Positions 21,905-30,065 of a stretch of DNA of 64,000 nucleotides are shown in pieces. A program made the translations under genes and the position numbers. The notes beneath the pieces were generated by a model. The model saw nothing but the letters and a program-made list of their open reading frames with translations, made no database searches and was not told the DNA's origin. Origin of the DNA: CAJXJP01 sp964022365. GTDB taxonomy: Bacteria; Patescibacteriota; Gracilibacteria; BD1-5; UBA6164. The stretch spans positions 122,157 to 186,156 of the forward strand of contig CAXHZN010000002.1 in the NCBI GenBank assembly GCA_964022365.1. Direction: 5' to 3'. Position 1 is the stretch's first letter, and every line of letters begins with the position of its first letter.

Positions 21905-22801
21905 TTATACAGTTATTTGGTCTTTCCCATTGTTTTTAGAAAAATACATTTTTTTATCAGCATCATCTATTATATCTTTTGCTTGCTTGTGTATTTTAGG
22001 ATTATATTGCGTTACTCAACCTGAAAATGTGAGTTTGAGAGAAATTCAATTTGTAAGGTTTTCAGGAATAAAATTATTTTTTAAATCATTCATGGTAGAT
22101 TCGAGTTGAGAAATAACTATTTCAGGAGAATTTCTACTTATTATAGTAAACTCTTCTCATCCATATCTAAAAACTGCAGTTTTTGAGTTACCTAAATTTT
22201 TATCTAAAAAATATGCAAAATGTTCAATAACAATATCTCAGGTGGTATGTTTAAATTTATCATTGATAGCTTTAAAATTATCAATATCTAAAAAAACAAT
22301 AACAGTATTATTAATTTGATTATCAATTATTCTATCAAGAGCATTTAAAAATGTTTTTTTATTATATAATCATGTATAGGCATCACGTTTATTAAGAGAT
22401 TCTAAGTATTTAATTTCTTCTTCTAGTATGACTATTTTTTCACGTAATTGTTCATTGTCTTCTTTAATACTCATAAGTTCTTTTAAAATACTGTCTTTTG
22501 TCTCTTCGTGTATTTTAATTGTTTCTCAACAGCTTTTTATCAGAACATCTAAATCAACATTATTGTTTTCATGACTCATAACCATAAATGTTTTAAGTTG
22601 GACATTTAAAGTTTCTAGTAATAGATTAATTTTCTTTAACCTCTGAATAATTTCTTCAGTATTTAAGTCATTTCTTTGAATGAGGAATAAAATATGATCT
22701 TTTAATTGTTCAGGGTTTGAAATTTCATCCAACTGATGAAGAGCTTTCGTACAACCTTGTGGTTCATGGTTTTTTCAAGAATTAGAATTACTTGTTTCCA
22801 T
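21905..22801 (-). CDS. GGDEF-domain diguanylate cyclase
   Basis: Encodes 298 aa. The N-terminal 130 residues are helical and coiled-coil-like (TEEIIQRLKKINLLLETLNVQLK; EDNEQLREKIVILEEEIKYLESLNKRDAYTGLYNKK), leading into a GGDEF domain. VFLDIDNFKAINDKFKHTTGDIVIEHFA supplies the metal-binding Asp and substrate Asn; the A site is intact as RYGGEEFTII (about residue 215) with the second Gly written UGA. No transmembrane segment or obvious sensor domain. Predicted to make cyclic di-GMP. Diverges from lexA with 140 bases between the starts. Diguanylate cyclases are uncommon in reduced CPR genomes. Confidence 0.9.
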
Positions 22802-22882
22802 ATTTTTTTATAAAAAATTATTTATTATATTTTACTGCCAAAAAAAAATAAAACAAGAGGGAAATAAAATGAAAAAAATATT

Positions 22883-22930
22883 TTGACAAATATAAAAAAT
22901 ATATATACTTACTATATACAGTATATAATA
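22883..22930 (+). promoter_or_regulatory. lexA promoter with palindromic operator candidate
   Basis: A -35-like TTGACA (22883-22888) and -10-like TATACT (22904-22909, spacer 15) lie just upstream of an imperfect inverted repeat ACTATATAC-A-GTATATAAT (22911-22929). The half ATATACAGTA equals a half of the E. coli SOS-box consensus. Position between promoter and ATG fits LexA autorepression; this is an inference. Confidence 0.5.
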
Positions 22931-22941
22931 ACTTCCTCACT

Positions 22942-23571
22942 ATGCTTACTGAAAAACAACAAAACGTCTTAGATACGATCACTGAATTTATCTCAAAATA
23001 TGGGAAATCTCCGACAATCGAAGAACTCAAAGAATTGCTCCAACAAAAGTCTAAAAGGGGAGTAACTCAATATTTAGAAGCTCTTGAAAAAAAGGGATTT
23101 ATTTCTAGATGATATGGATTTCGTTCTATAAAATTATGAAATTCTATTTGATTTCAAACTACTTTAAATATACCAATTTTGTGATATGCAAATGCTGGAA
23201 CACCTCTTGCAAATGCCGAAGAAAATGATTATGGAGTACTGCCAATATCTAAAAATATTATTTCTGGAGATGAAAAAAATTATTTTGTTCTCAAGGTCGA
23301 AGGCACTTCTATGAATAATTATGAAGTAAATGGGAAAACTATTGAAAATGGAAGTTATATTTTGGTAAATAAACAAGCAACTTCTTTAAATAATTCAGAT
23401 GCATTTTTATTTGTAGTAAATAATTCTGCTACCATAAAAAAATATAAAAAAGATGGAGCTCATTTATACCTACTTCCTCAGTCAAATGACGAATATCATA
23501 AACCAATTATTTTGTCTCAAGACGATAACGTAATTGTAAATGGAAAAGTAGAAGATGTATTTAACTTTTAA
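22942..23571 (+). CDS. lexA: LexA repressor (SOS regulator, S24 peptidase)
   Basis: Encodes 209 aa. N-terminal wHTH: QQNVLDTITEFISKYGKSPTIEELKELL...YLEALEKKGFISRGYGFRSIKL, as in LexA. Cleavage site Ala85-Gly86 in GYANAGTPLA, catalytic Ser123 in KVEGTSMNNYEV and catalytic Lys about 166 in SATIKKYKK; all needed residues for self-cleavage are present. Represses SOS genes until RecA-stimulated autocleavage. The DNA-binding half carries UGA-Gly (SRGYG, LGNSIG), so a standard-code call would recover only the last 86 residues. It has its own promoter and a palindromic operator-like site. Confidence 0.92.
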
Positions 23572-23584
23572 TTTATTTCTTCTC

Positions 23585-23619
23585 AAAAAAAACTCAAATA
23601 ATATTATTTGAGTTTTTTT
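23585..23619. terminator. Bidirectional terminator between lexA and ppk2
   Basis: Stem AAAACTCAAATAAT/ATTATTTGAGTTTT with flanking A and T runs between convergent genes. Confidence 0.88.
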
Positions 23620-23622
23620 ATT

Positions 23623-24789
23623 TTAATGAGAAAATAAATCTTGATTCACATCAATTTCTTCTTCGAGAGATTTATATTTTTCTTTTCCGTTTGAAACAAT
23701 ATCTGTGTCGTATTGTAATTCTTTATCAGAAATTTTATCTTCGTAATCAAATTGATTTAAAACATATTTGATAGCATTAATCCTGGCTTGTTTTTTGTCA
23801 TCAGAATTTATAATCGTCCATGGAGTGTATTTTGTGTGTGTATTTTTAAAATTGTGATATTCAGCTAAAGTATATTTATCCCAAAGTTGTTGAGAAAATT
23901 GGTCAATTGGAGAAAGTTTAAATTGCTTTAAAGGATTTGTTTTTCTTGAATTAAATCTTTTTGCTTGTTCGTCTTTAGATACAGAAAAATAAAATTTTAT
24001 TATTTTCATACCAGAGTCAGTGAGCATTTTTTCAAATTTAGGAACATCTTCTAAAAATTGTTCATAATTATGTCTATTTACAAAACCCATTACTGGTTCA
24101 ACTCAACCTCTGTTGTACCAAGATCTATCAAAAAATGCCATTTCTCATCCAGCAGGTAAATGCTGGATATATCTTTGAAAATACCATTGATTTTTTTCAA
24201 GATCACTTGGTTTTTCTAAAGCAACGATTCTTGAACCTCTTGGATTTAAATATTCTTTAAATCTTTTAATAGTTCCTCATTTTCAAGCAGCATCTCTTCA
24301 TTCAAATATAATGAGTACTTTTTCATTATTTTCTTTAATGTATTTTTGTAATTTTAACAATTCTACTTGAAGTTTTATGACTTCTTTTTCGTAATCTATA
24401 GTTGATTTTTTGATACAAGCTTGAGTATATTTTTTTCTTTTTTTGTCAGAAATATTTTTACATTTCTTGTATCTATTCTCAATTTTTTCAACTACGTCAA
24501 CTAAAACTTGTTGTTTCTTTTTAATCTGATCTACATTTTCTATATAATCATCAATTTCTTCTAAAATTTGATATAATGCTTTAAAAGATTTTTTTGTTTT
24601 TTTATTTGCATTTGTAGATTTATCCTGCAATAAACTTTCAAGTCTATTTCTTAGCACCCTCAAATTATCTTCATCTGCTTCCTCTTTAAGTTGTTCAAAA
24701 AGCTTAATTAAAGCTTTTTCTAACTCCAAGACTGTCTTTGGATTGAGTATAATTTGTTTATTAAAAATTTCATAAAATATAGCAGGCAT
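23623..24789 (-). CDS. Polyphosphate kinase 2 (PPK2) family protein
   Basis: Encodes 388 aa. The catalytic part starts near residue 158 with VLIIFEGRDAAGKGGTIKRF (Walker A) and continues with YLNPRGSRIVALEKPS, QWYFQRYIQHLPAGGEMAFFDRSWYNRGGVEPVMGF (Walker B and lid), then FYFSVSKDEQAKRFNSR, as in class I PPK2 enzymes that use polyphosphate to phosphorylate ADP or GDP. The first 155 residues are a helical, Lys/Glu-rich extension with coiled-coil pattern that is longer than usual for PPK2. Walker A glycines are encoded by UGA, one of the clearest proofs of recoding. Convergent with lexA. Confidence 0.93.
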
Positions 24790-24985
24790 ATTTACTTCTT
24801 TAAATAATAATTTTGTTTTTGTTTTTGGGTTTATTTTGTTTGTTTTTATTTTGCGATAAATTTATAATACAATAAAATCAGTATAATGTCAATAAATTTT
24901 AATATTTTTATTACTATTGTGTTGTATAAAAAAATAGGATGTTAAGATATTTTTATCAAAATTAATAATTAATATTAATTAGCAT
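24790..24985. other. AT-rich intergenic stretch
   Basis: No ORF with coding character and no hairpin terminator seen. It separates the divergent PPK2 gene from the promoter/repeat at 24986. Confidence 0.5.
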
Positions 24986-25042
24986 ATAAAAAATTGACTT
25001 TATGATATTCGTATATATATTGCTATTTTGCAAACATATAGT
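24986..25042 (+). repeat. Imperfect direct repeat and promoter, left of the foreign cassette
   Basis: Contains TTGACT (24994-24999), 16 bases, then TATATT (25016-25021), a good promoter for the gene at 25090. The segment from AAAAAATTGA to TTTTGCAAACATA is imperfectly repeated at 26216-26266, on the other side of the two-gene cassette. Confidence 0.5.
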
Positions 25043-25089
25043 TTTGCAATCAAACAAAACATAACATGACAAAATAGAGGAAAATTATT

Positions 25090-25692
25090 ATGCAACGCAT
25101 ATGTATATTTTTATTAGTATTGTTTACGAGTGTTTCTTCAGTAAGTGCAAGACAGTTGGATTTCTCATATCTTGACGTTAATGAGCAATTGAAAATTTCT
25201 GGTTATTCGGTGTCAATTGATTCAATTATAAATGATCCATTGTATATTGACTTGCCTCATTCTAAAGAAAAAAAACAGTTTTATAAAGAAATTGAATTAT
25301 TAAAGGTAGAAAATCCACACCTTTCACCTGAGCAATTAGTTGAATTTATTAATAATTTGCAAATTTTTAATTCTAATATTGAGTGGCCATCTATTCATTC
25401 TTACTCTTCATCTGGATATGAGGTAGTAAAGAATGCATGACTACAACTTAATACCTATGAAAAAGTATTGGTAGTGTCAAATCCAGGTAAAGCATATGTA
25501 ACTGATTTAACCAAGGACAAAGCATATAGTTATACTATGGATACTATAGGATATAATGGATTGGGAGATATATCAGATGCTTTTCGTCATGCAATTTGGA
25601 ATGCTTTAATGAGTAAATATATTAGTGAATCATGGGCATACCAATTTGCAACTGCACATGAAATGAAGTCAGCTGATGTGGTTTGCAGTTAA
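25090..25692 (+). CDS. Secreted protein with DUF6973-like DAFRHA domain
   Basis: Encodes 200 aa if the single in-frame UGA at 25438 is read as Gly. Signal peptide MQRICIFLLVLFTSVSSVSA with an SA/RQ cleavage site. The C-terminal part GDISDAFRHAIWNALMSKYI...WAYQFATAHE resembles the DUF6973-type motif (DAFRHAyW.AlM ... AHE), which I know from secreted and toxin-like proteins of unknown activity. Usually 20-40 residues follow AHE; here only MKSADVVCS does, so the end may be truncated. It has a Shine-Dalgarno sequence (AGAGGAAA, seven bases before ATG) and almost no UGA, unlike native genes. Likely acquired; paired with the lipoprotein gene downstream. Confidence 0.7.
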
Positions 25693-25707
25693 CTAAATAC
25701 TCATTAT

Positions 25708-25740
25708 TGTTTCTCATTACTTTTTAAGTAGTGAGAAACA
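25708..25740 (+). other. Strong intercistronic hairpin
   Basis: Stem TGTTTCTCATTACT/AGTAGTGAGAAACA (14 bp with one G-U), loop of five. There is no proper T tract, so it may be an RNA-stability or attenuation element between the two cassette genes rather than a terminator. Confidence 0.55.
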
Positions 25741-25762
25741 GATTATTTTTAAGAGAAATATT

Positions 25763-26155
25763 ATGAACAAATTTTTGAAGATTTTATATACATCTCTTTT
25801 ATTCTTCTTCATAGTAAGTTGTAGTGATAATAATGATAGCATTGATGTTATGATAAAGAATCACAGTAAAATGAATCATACAGGTTCTTTATATGTTGTG
25901 GATGAAAAACTCGGAAATGATATACTTATTGAGCCAGAAAACGAGATAAATATATCATTTAATATGTTCGAAGTAAATTCTTTAATAAACCAACAAGGAT
26001 TTTCAACAGGCGATGTATCATTCAAATTGAATAATCAAAAGCAAGAGAAATATTATATATGTGGTTACATAGATGGAGATGTTACTAGCATGTGTGCGGC
26101 AAATAATTTTACACTTACCATAAACGAGGATATGACTTATGATGTTACAAATTAA
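25763..26155 (+). CDS. Small lipoprotein of the foreign cassette
   Basis: Encodes 130 aa. Lipoprotein signal: MNKFLKILYTSLLFFFIVSC with lipobox IVSC. The mature part is a small beta-rich domain (SGSLYVV-like strands, KYYICGYIDGD, CAANNFTLTINEDMTYDV) with a probable disulfide between Cys in YICGY and SMCAA. No family recognised. No UGA codons, a purine-rich AAGAGAAA before the ATG, and a strong terminator after it. Its pairing with a DUF6973-like secreted protein resembles effector/immunity arrangements, but there is no direct evidence for that. Confidence 0.68.
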   Translation: MNKFLKILYTSLLFFFIVSCSDNNDSIDVMIKNHSKMNHTGSLYVVDEKLGNDILIEPENEINISFNMFEVNSLINQQGFSTGDVSFKLNNQKQEKYYICGYIDGDVTSMCAANNFTLTINEDMTYDVTN

Positions 26156-26180
26156 TAATGTTATATCCCCAAAGAAAATC

Positions 26181-26210
26181 AAAGTCAACGATGTATATCG
26201 TTGACTTTTT
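26181..26210 (+). terminator. Rho-independent terminator of the cassette
   Basis: Perfect 12-bp stem AAAGTCAACGAT/ATCGTTGACTTT, four-base loop, T5. Confidence 0.88.
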
Positions 26211-26215
26211 CATTA

Positions 26216-26266
26216 AATAAAAAATTTGATTTCATAATATATATACTCTTTGCAAACATAGAATTT
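26216..26266 (+). repeat. Imperfect direct repeat, right of the foreign cassette
   Basis: Repeats the arrangement of 24986-25042: an A run, TTGATT, an ATATATA tract, CTTTGCAAACATA. It may be a remnant of an insertion or duplication event around 25.09-26.2 kb. The stretch 26267-26370 that follows is AT-rich with nothing recognisable. Confidence 0.42.
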
Positions 26267-26371
26267 ATAAATACACGAAATAAAATATAATATAAAAATT
26301 TTTAACTCTCATGATATTCAAAAAATATATTTTATAAAGTTGCTATAAATATTATTGAGAATAATTTCCTC

Positions 26372-26398
26372 TTGCTTTTTTTATAATATCTTTATAAT
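26372..26398 (+). promoter_or_regulatory. Promoter of the aspS leader
   Basis: TTGCTT (26372-26377), 15 bases, then a consensus TATAAT (26393-26398), placing the transcript start near 26405, upstream of the T-box-like leader. The spacer is short, so the -35 is uncertain. Confidence 0.5.
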
Positions 26399-26404
26399 TC
26401 TATC

Positions 26405-26600
26405 AAAGCATTTGAGCAGCAAACAACTGTGAGCTTCGGGGAAGAACGGATTTTTATCTTACTAGAACCTCGCGAAGACGAAATTCTTCGTAAAAATAAT
26501 AAAATAAAGAAACACTTTAGGTGGCACCTTTCAAATTAATTTTGAACCGAAAGTACAAAAATACTCCTCAGAAATGAGAAATATTTTTGTGCTTTTTTAA
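26405..26600 (+). promoter_or_regulatory. T-box-type tRNA-sensing leader of aspS
   Basis: The downstream half has T-box architecture. Antiterminator: helix A1 CTTTAGG (26515-26521) with CCGAAAG (26547-26553), seven-base bulge TGGCACC (26522-26528), helix A2 TTCAAA (26530-26535) with TTTGAA (26541-26546). Terminator: 14-bp stem AAAGTACAAAAATA (26550-26563)/TATTTTTGTGCTTT (26582-26595) plus T6. AAAG is shared by both structures, so they exclude each other. The bulge UGGC pairs with GCCA, fitting a tRNA with discriminator G, as tRNA-Asp has. A hairpin CGAAGA/TCTTCG (26473-26490) precedes it. I could not resolve stem I or the specifier codon. Confidence 0.72.
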
Positions 26601-26712
26601 TTTCTTCCTTTTTCAAAGGAAGTACACGAAGGGGGATGGATTCGAGCTATAGAGAATATAAAATGTTCTTGAAATTGAAATCCTCCCTAGCACTCCTTTA
26701 TCAAAGGAGAGA
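26601..26712. repeat. Fold-back (MITE/REP-like) palindromic element
   Basis: The left arm 26601-26643 (TTTCTTCCTTTTTCAAAGG ... GGGGGATGGATTC) is the approximate reverse complement of 26671-26712 (GAAATCCTCCCTAG ... TCAAAGGAGAGAAAA). Each arm contains its own hairpin (CTTCCTTT/AAAGGAAG; CTCCTTTA/TCAAAGGAG). It is GC-richer than the surroundings, with no ORF, and lies between the T-box and the aspS start. Confidence 0.65.
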
Positions 26713-26755
26713 AAATCTATAGATAAATTTATAATAAAACTTAATAAAATAAACT

Positions 26756-28564
26756 ATGTTAAGAACGCATACATGTAATGAACTTTCAAGTGCAAATGTT
26801 GGAGAAGAAATAACTCTTTCTGGTTGGGTTTCAAATAGAAGAGATCACGGGGGGATTATTTTTATCGACTTAAGAGATAGATATGGATTAACTCAAGTAG
26901 TTTTTGATCCAGAAGATGATCAAGCAGCTCACGAGTTAGCTAATACTTTTAGAAGTGAATATGTAATTAAAGTTACAGGGAAAGTAAGACCAAGACCAGA
27001 AGGTCAAGCAAATCCAAATATGGTTACTGGTGAAATTGAAATTATTACTTCACAAGTTGAATTATTAGCAAAATCTAAAACTCCACCATTTGAAATAGAT
27101 GACCATGGAGAATTAGCAAATGAAGAAATCAGATATAAACATAGATATATTGATCTGAGAAGAAAAAAAGCATTAGAAAATGTTCAATTTAGATCAAAAT
27201 TTTTAAACCATACTAGAAATTGGTTTACAGCAAATGATTTCCTAGATGTTCAAACTCCTATTTTTACTGTTTCTTCACCAGAAGGTGCTAGAGATTTCGT
27301 AATTCCTTCAAGATTACATCCAGGTAAATTTTATGCACTTCCACAAGCACCTCAACAATATAAACAATTACTTATGGTTGGTGGTATTGATAAATATTTT
27401 CAAATTGCACCATGTTTTAGAGATGAAGATCCAAGAGCGGACAGACATGCATGTGAATTTTATCAAATTGATTGTGAAATGTCTTTTGTTGAACAAGATG
27501 ATATTTTTAAAGTAGTAGAAGATTATTTCTTTGATATGGTTCCAGCTGTTTCAGATAAAACTATCATGGATAAAAAATTCTACCAAATGACATATGAAGA
27601 AGCTATGGAAACTTATGGGACAGATAAACCTGACCTAAGATATGAAATGAAAATGGTTGATGTTGCTTCAATTTTTGCAAGATCTACAAATGAAATTTTC
27701 TCTTCGATTGCTTCAGATACAAACGAAAACAGAATCAAAGCTTTAAGAGTACCAAAAGGTGATGAAGTATTTTCAAAAACTCAAATGAAAAATTTTGAAA
27801 AATTTGTTAAACAACACGGTGCAGCAGGTTTAGGATATTTCCAAATGCAAGAAGATGGACTAAAAGGACCACTTAATAAATTTTTCTCTGAAGAAGATTT
27901 AGCTGAAATTGTTGAAACTACTGGATTAGAAGTAGGAGACGCTGTATTTTTTGGTGCTGGAGAAAAAAGAACCGTTCAAGGGTATATGGGGAAATTTAGA
28001 ATTCACTTAGCTGAATTATTAGATGCTCACTATAAAGGAGAATTTATTAAAAAAGATATCTTAGCATTTTGTTGGATTAAAGATTTTCCATTTTTTGAAA
28101 TGAATGAAGAAACTGGAAAACTTGATTTTGGTCATAATCCATTTTCTATGCCAAAAGGTGGTTTATCAGCATTTGATAAAGAAGATTTATTAGAAGTAGA
28201 ATCAGTTCAATATGATCTTGCTTGTAATGGATACGAAGTTTTATCAGGTTCTATTCGTAATCACGATGTTGAAGCGCTTGTAAAAGCTTTTGAACTCGTA
28301 GGGAGAACAGCTCAAGAAGTAAAAGATAAATTTGGTGCGATGTATGAAGCATTCCAATACGGTGTTCCTCCTCATGGTGGTTTTGCTATCGGAATGGACA
28401 GAATTATGATGATTTTAAAAGATGAATCAAATATCAGAGAAGTATACGCATTTCCAAAATCTGGGAAAGCACAAGATCTTATGATGAATGCTCCAGCAAT
28501 TATTGATCAAGAACAATTAGATGAACTTCATATCGATATTGTAAAAGATGATGAAGAATTATAA
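26756..28564 (+). CDS. aspS: Aspartyl-tRNA synthetase
   Basis: Encodes 602 aa, bacterial-type length. N-terminal OB anticodon-binding domain (GEEITLSGWVSNRRDHGGIIFIDLRD), class II motif 1/2 region (FLDVQTPIFTVSSPEGARDFVIPSRLHPGKFYALPQAPQQYKQLLMVGGIDKYFQIAPCFRDEDPRADRH), the bacterial GAD insertion, and motif 3 (YGVPPHGGFAIGMDRIMMIL). Charges tRNA-Asp with aspartate. About 40 glycines and not one UGA, while its neighbours use UGA often: the gene is essential and probably highly expressed, so this looks like codon selection rather than transfer. Controlled by the T-box-like leader. No Shine-Dalgarno sequence. Confidence 0.98.
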   Translation: MLRTHTCNELSSANVGEEITLSGWVSNRRDHGGIIFIDLRDRYGLTQVVFDPEDDQAAHELANTFRSEYVIKVTGKVRPRPEGQANPNMVTGEIEIITSQVELLAKSKTPPFEIDDHGELANEEIRYKHRYIDLRRKKALENVQFRSKFLNHTRNWFTANDFLDVQTPIFTVSSPEGARDFVIPSRLHPGKFYALPQAPQQYKQLLMVGGIDKYFQIAPCFRDEDPRADRHACEFYQIDCEMSFVEQDDIFKVVEDYFFDMVPAVSDKTIMDKKFYQMTYEEAMETYGTDKPDLRYEMKMVDVASIFARSTNEIFSSIASDTNENRIKALRVPKGDEVFSKTQMKNFEKFVKQHGAAGLGYFQMQEDGLKGPLNKFFSEEDLAEIVETTGLEVGDAVFFGAGEKRTVQGYMGKFRIHLAELLDAHYKGEFIKKDILAFCWIKDFPFFEMNEETGKLDFGHNPFSMPKGGLSAFDKEDLLEVESVQYDLACNGYEVLSGSIRNHDVEALVKAFELVGRTAQEVKDKFGAMYEAFQYGVPPHGGFAIGMDRIMMILKDESNIREVYAFPKSGKAQDLMMNAPAIIDQEQLDELHIDIVKDDEEL

Positions 28565-28571
28565 AATAATA

Positions 28572-28598
28572 AAAAAGACGATGTAAATCGTCTTTTTT
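28572..28598 (+). terminator. Rho-independent terminator of aspS
   Basis: Stem AAAAAGACGAT/ATCGTCTTTTT with a GTAA loop and T run. Confidence 0.9.
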
Positions 28599-28647
28599 TG
28601 TTCATTAAATATGACTATTGTCTATATGAAAATATTGAATTTATTGT

Positions 28648-28688
28648 AGAAAAAATTATATTTACATTGTTATTTATAAACAAAATTT
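28648..28688 (+). repeat. Duplicated pilin leader, copy 1
   Basis: This 41-base leader is identical to 30025-30065 and runs straight into ATG-AAA-CAA in both copies. It probably carries the promoter or translation signals of each pilin gene. Confidence 0.75.
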
Positions 28689-30023
28689 ATGAAACAATTA
28701 AAAACAGCTTTTACATTGGTTGAACTCATAGTAGTTATCACAATATTGTCTGTACTTTCAACTGTAGCATTTGTATCATTTCAATGATATACAAATGATG
28801 CCAGAGACGCAACTAAAATCAGTGATTTAGTAAATATTTGAAGAAATATTTGAAACGCTGCCACAGCAGGGAAACAATTCAGAACAAATAATTTACAAGA
28901 TATTACATACAAAATCCATCCATGAACGGTTAATGTAAAAATATGAGAACTAACTCAATGAGTTGTACCGGGTTTATGAGAAACTCCGCTTGATCCTTTT
29001 ACGTGAAAACCATATATAGTTTGATTATATGCAAATAGTGATAATACTGCTAATTTCTGACAAATTTGAGGAATATTAGAAAATAGATATGGTGAAGTAA
29101 ATTTACTTGCCTCTGATGAGAAATTTCCAGCAAATGTGCCAGTACAAAGAGTTGTTTGAAATTATAAACTAAACGATATATATGGAATATCTGGTTTGAT
29201 CCCAAGGTGGGCAATAGAGGATTTTGAATGATTTAAAAATACATGATTTTATGCTTCAGGTGAAATTATGTATGGTTCATCGCCATTAAGATGATACCCA
29301 AATTCATATATATTTGCGATGGATAGAACTCCTGTAGCACAAATAAATTGATATACAGATGAAAAAACACTCCTTTATGAATCATTTGAAAATGTATGAC
29401 TGCATAATAGTACACGTAAGAGAACATTAACAAGACGTGTAACATCATCATCTTATCCAAGTTGGGAAAGAATTTATAATAATGAAACAATATCAATACC
29501 AACTTGTATTTCAAAAAATATTTCTCTGATGTTAAGTTATGAATTTAATGCAGAATATTATGATCAAGTCCGTACGTTAAATTGTAATATTTCAGATCAA
29601 TGAGTAAATTCTAAATCAGCTTTAAAAATATCTTGGCTTCGTGATAGTGTTTGATGAGATGGTCAATACAATTATATAACCATTGATCCTACAAAGAAAT
29701 ATCAAATGAGCTTAGATTTAAAATGAAGAATTACATGATACAGTGGTAACATGCCTTTATATTTTAGATGTGAAACACGTGATGTTGAAGGTACGAGATC
29801 TATATTACAATCAATGGCTTTTCAATTTCCACTTGATGAAAATAATTATCAAAGAGTTTCAGGATATATCAATGCTCCAGATCCAAGTGGGAACAATCTT
29901 TCTATTAATATCGACCAGTCAAACGTTGGGGAATCAACTAGCTGTATTTTTTATAGATCAAACTTAGCTCAAGCGTGAGATGAACTATATTTTGACAATT
30001 ATATTGTCAAAGAAATAGATTAA
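28689..30023 (+). CDS. Type IV pilin-like adhesin, tandem copy 1
   Basis: Encodes 444 aa. Prepilin start: MKQLKTA, then FTLVELIVVITILSVLSTVAF, with Glu5; the residue before the cut is Ala rather than Gly. A conserved N-terminal region (about residues 1-240) is nearly identical to the next gene, including GELTQGVVPGLGETPLDPFTGKPYIVGLYA. The C-terminal half differs strongly between the two until a shared end (YFDNYIVKEID). PDPSGNNLSI and cysteines suggest a beta-sandwich ligand-binding tip. UGA is used for most glycines. Inference: surface adhesin presented on pili or pseudopili, varying in its distal part. Confidence 0.85.
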
Positions 30024-30024
30024 C

Positions 30025-30065
30025 AGAAAAAATTATATTTACATTGTTATTTATAAACAAAATTT
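30025..30065 (+). repeat. Duplicated pilin leader, copy 2
   Basis: Identical to 28648-28688 and placed one base after the stop of pilin copy 1, showing that the duplication unit included the leader. Confidence 0.75.

Noticed and set aside
26630..26660. GGATTCGAGCT resembling a tRNA T-loop
   Set aside because: No acceptor or anticodon stems can be formed around it; it is part of the fold-back element. No tRNA or rRNA gene was recognised in the window.
29266..29514. Minus-strand ORF of 82 codons inside pilin copy 1
   Set aside because: Shadow of the pilin coding strand; the pilin reads through with conserved paralogous sequence.
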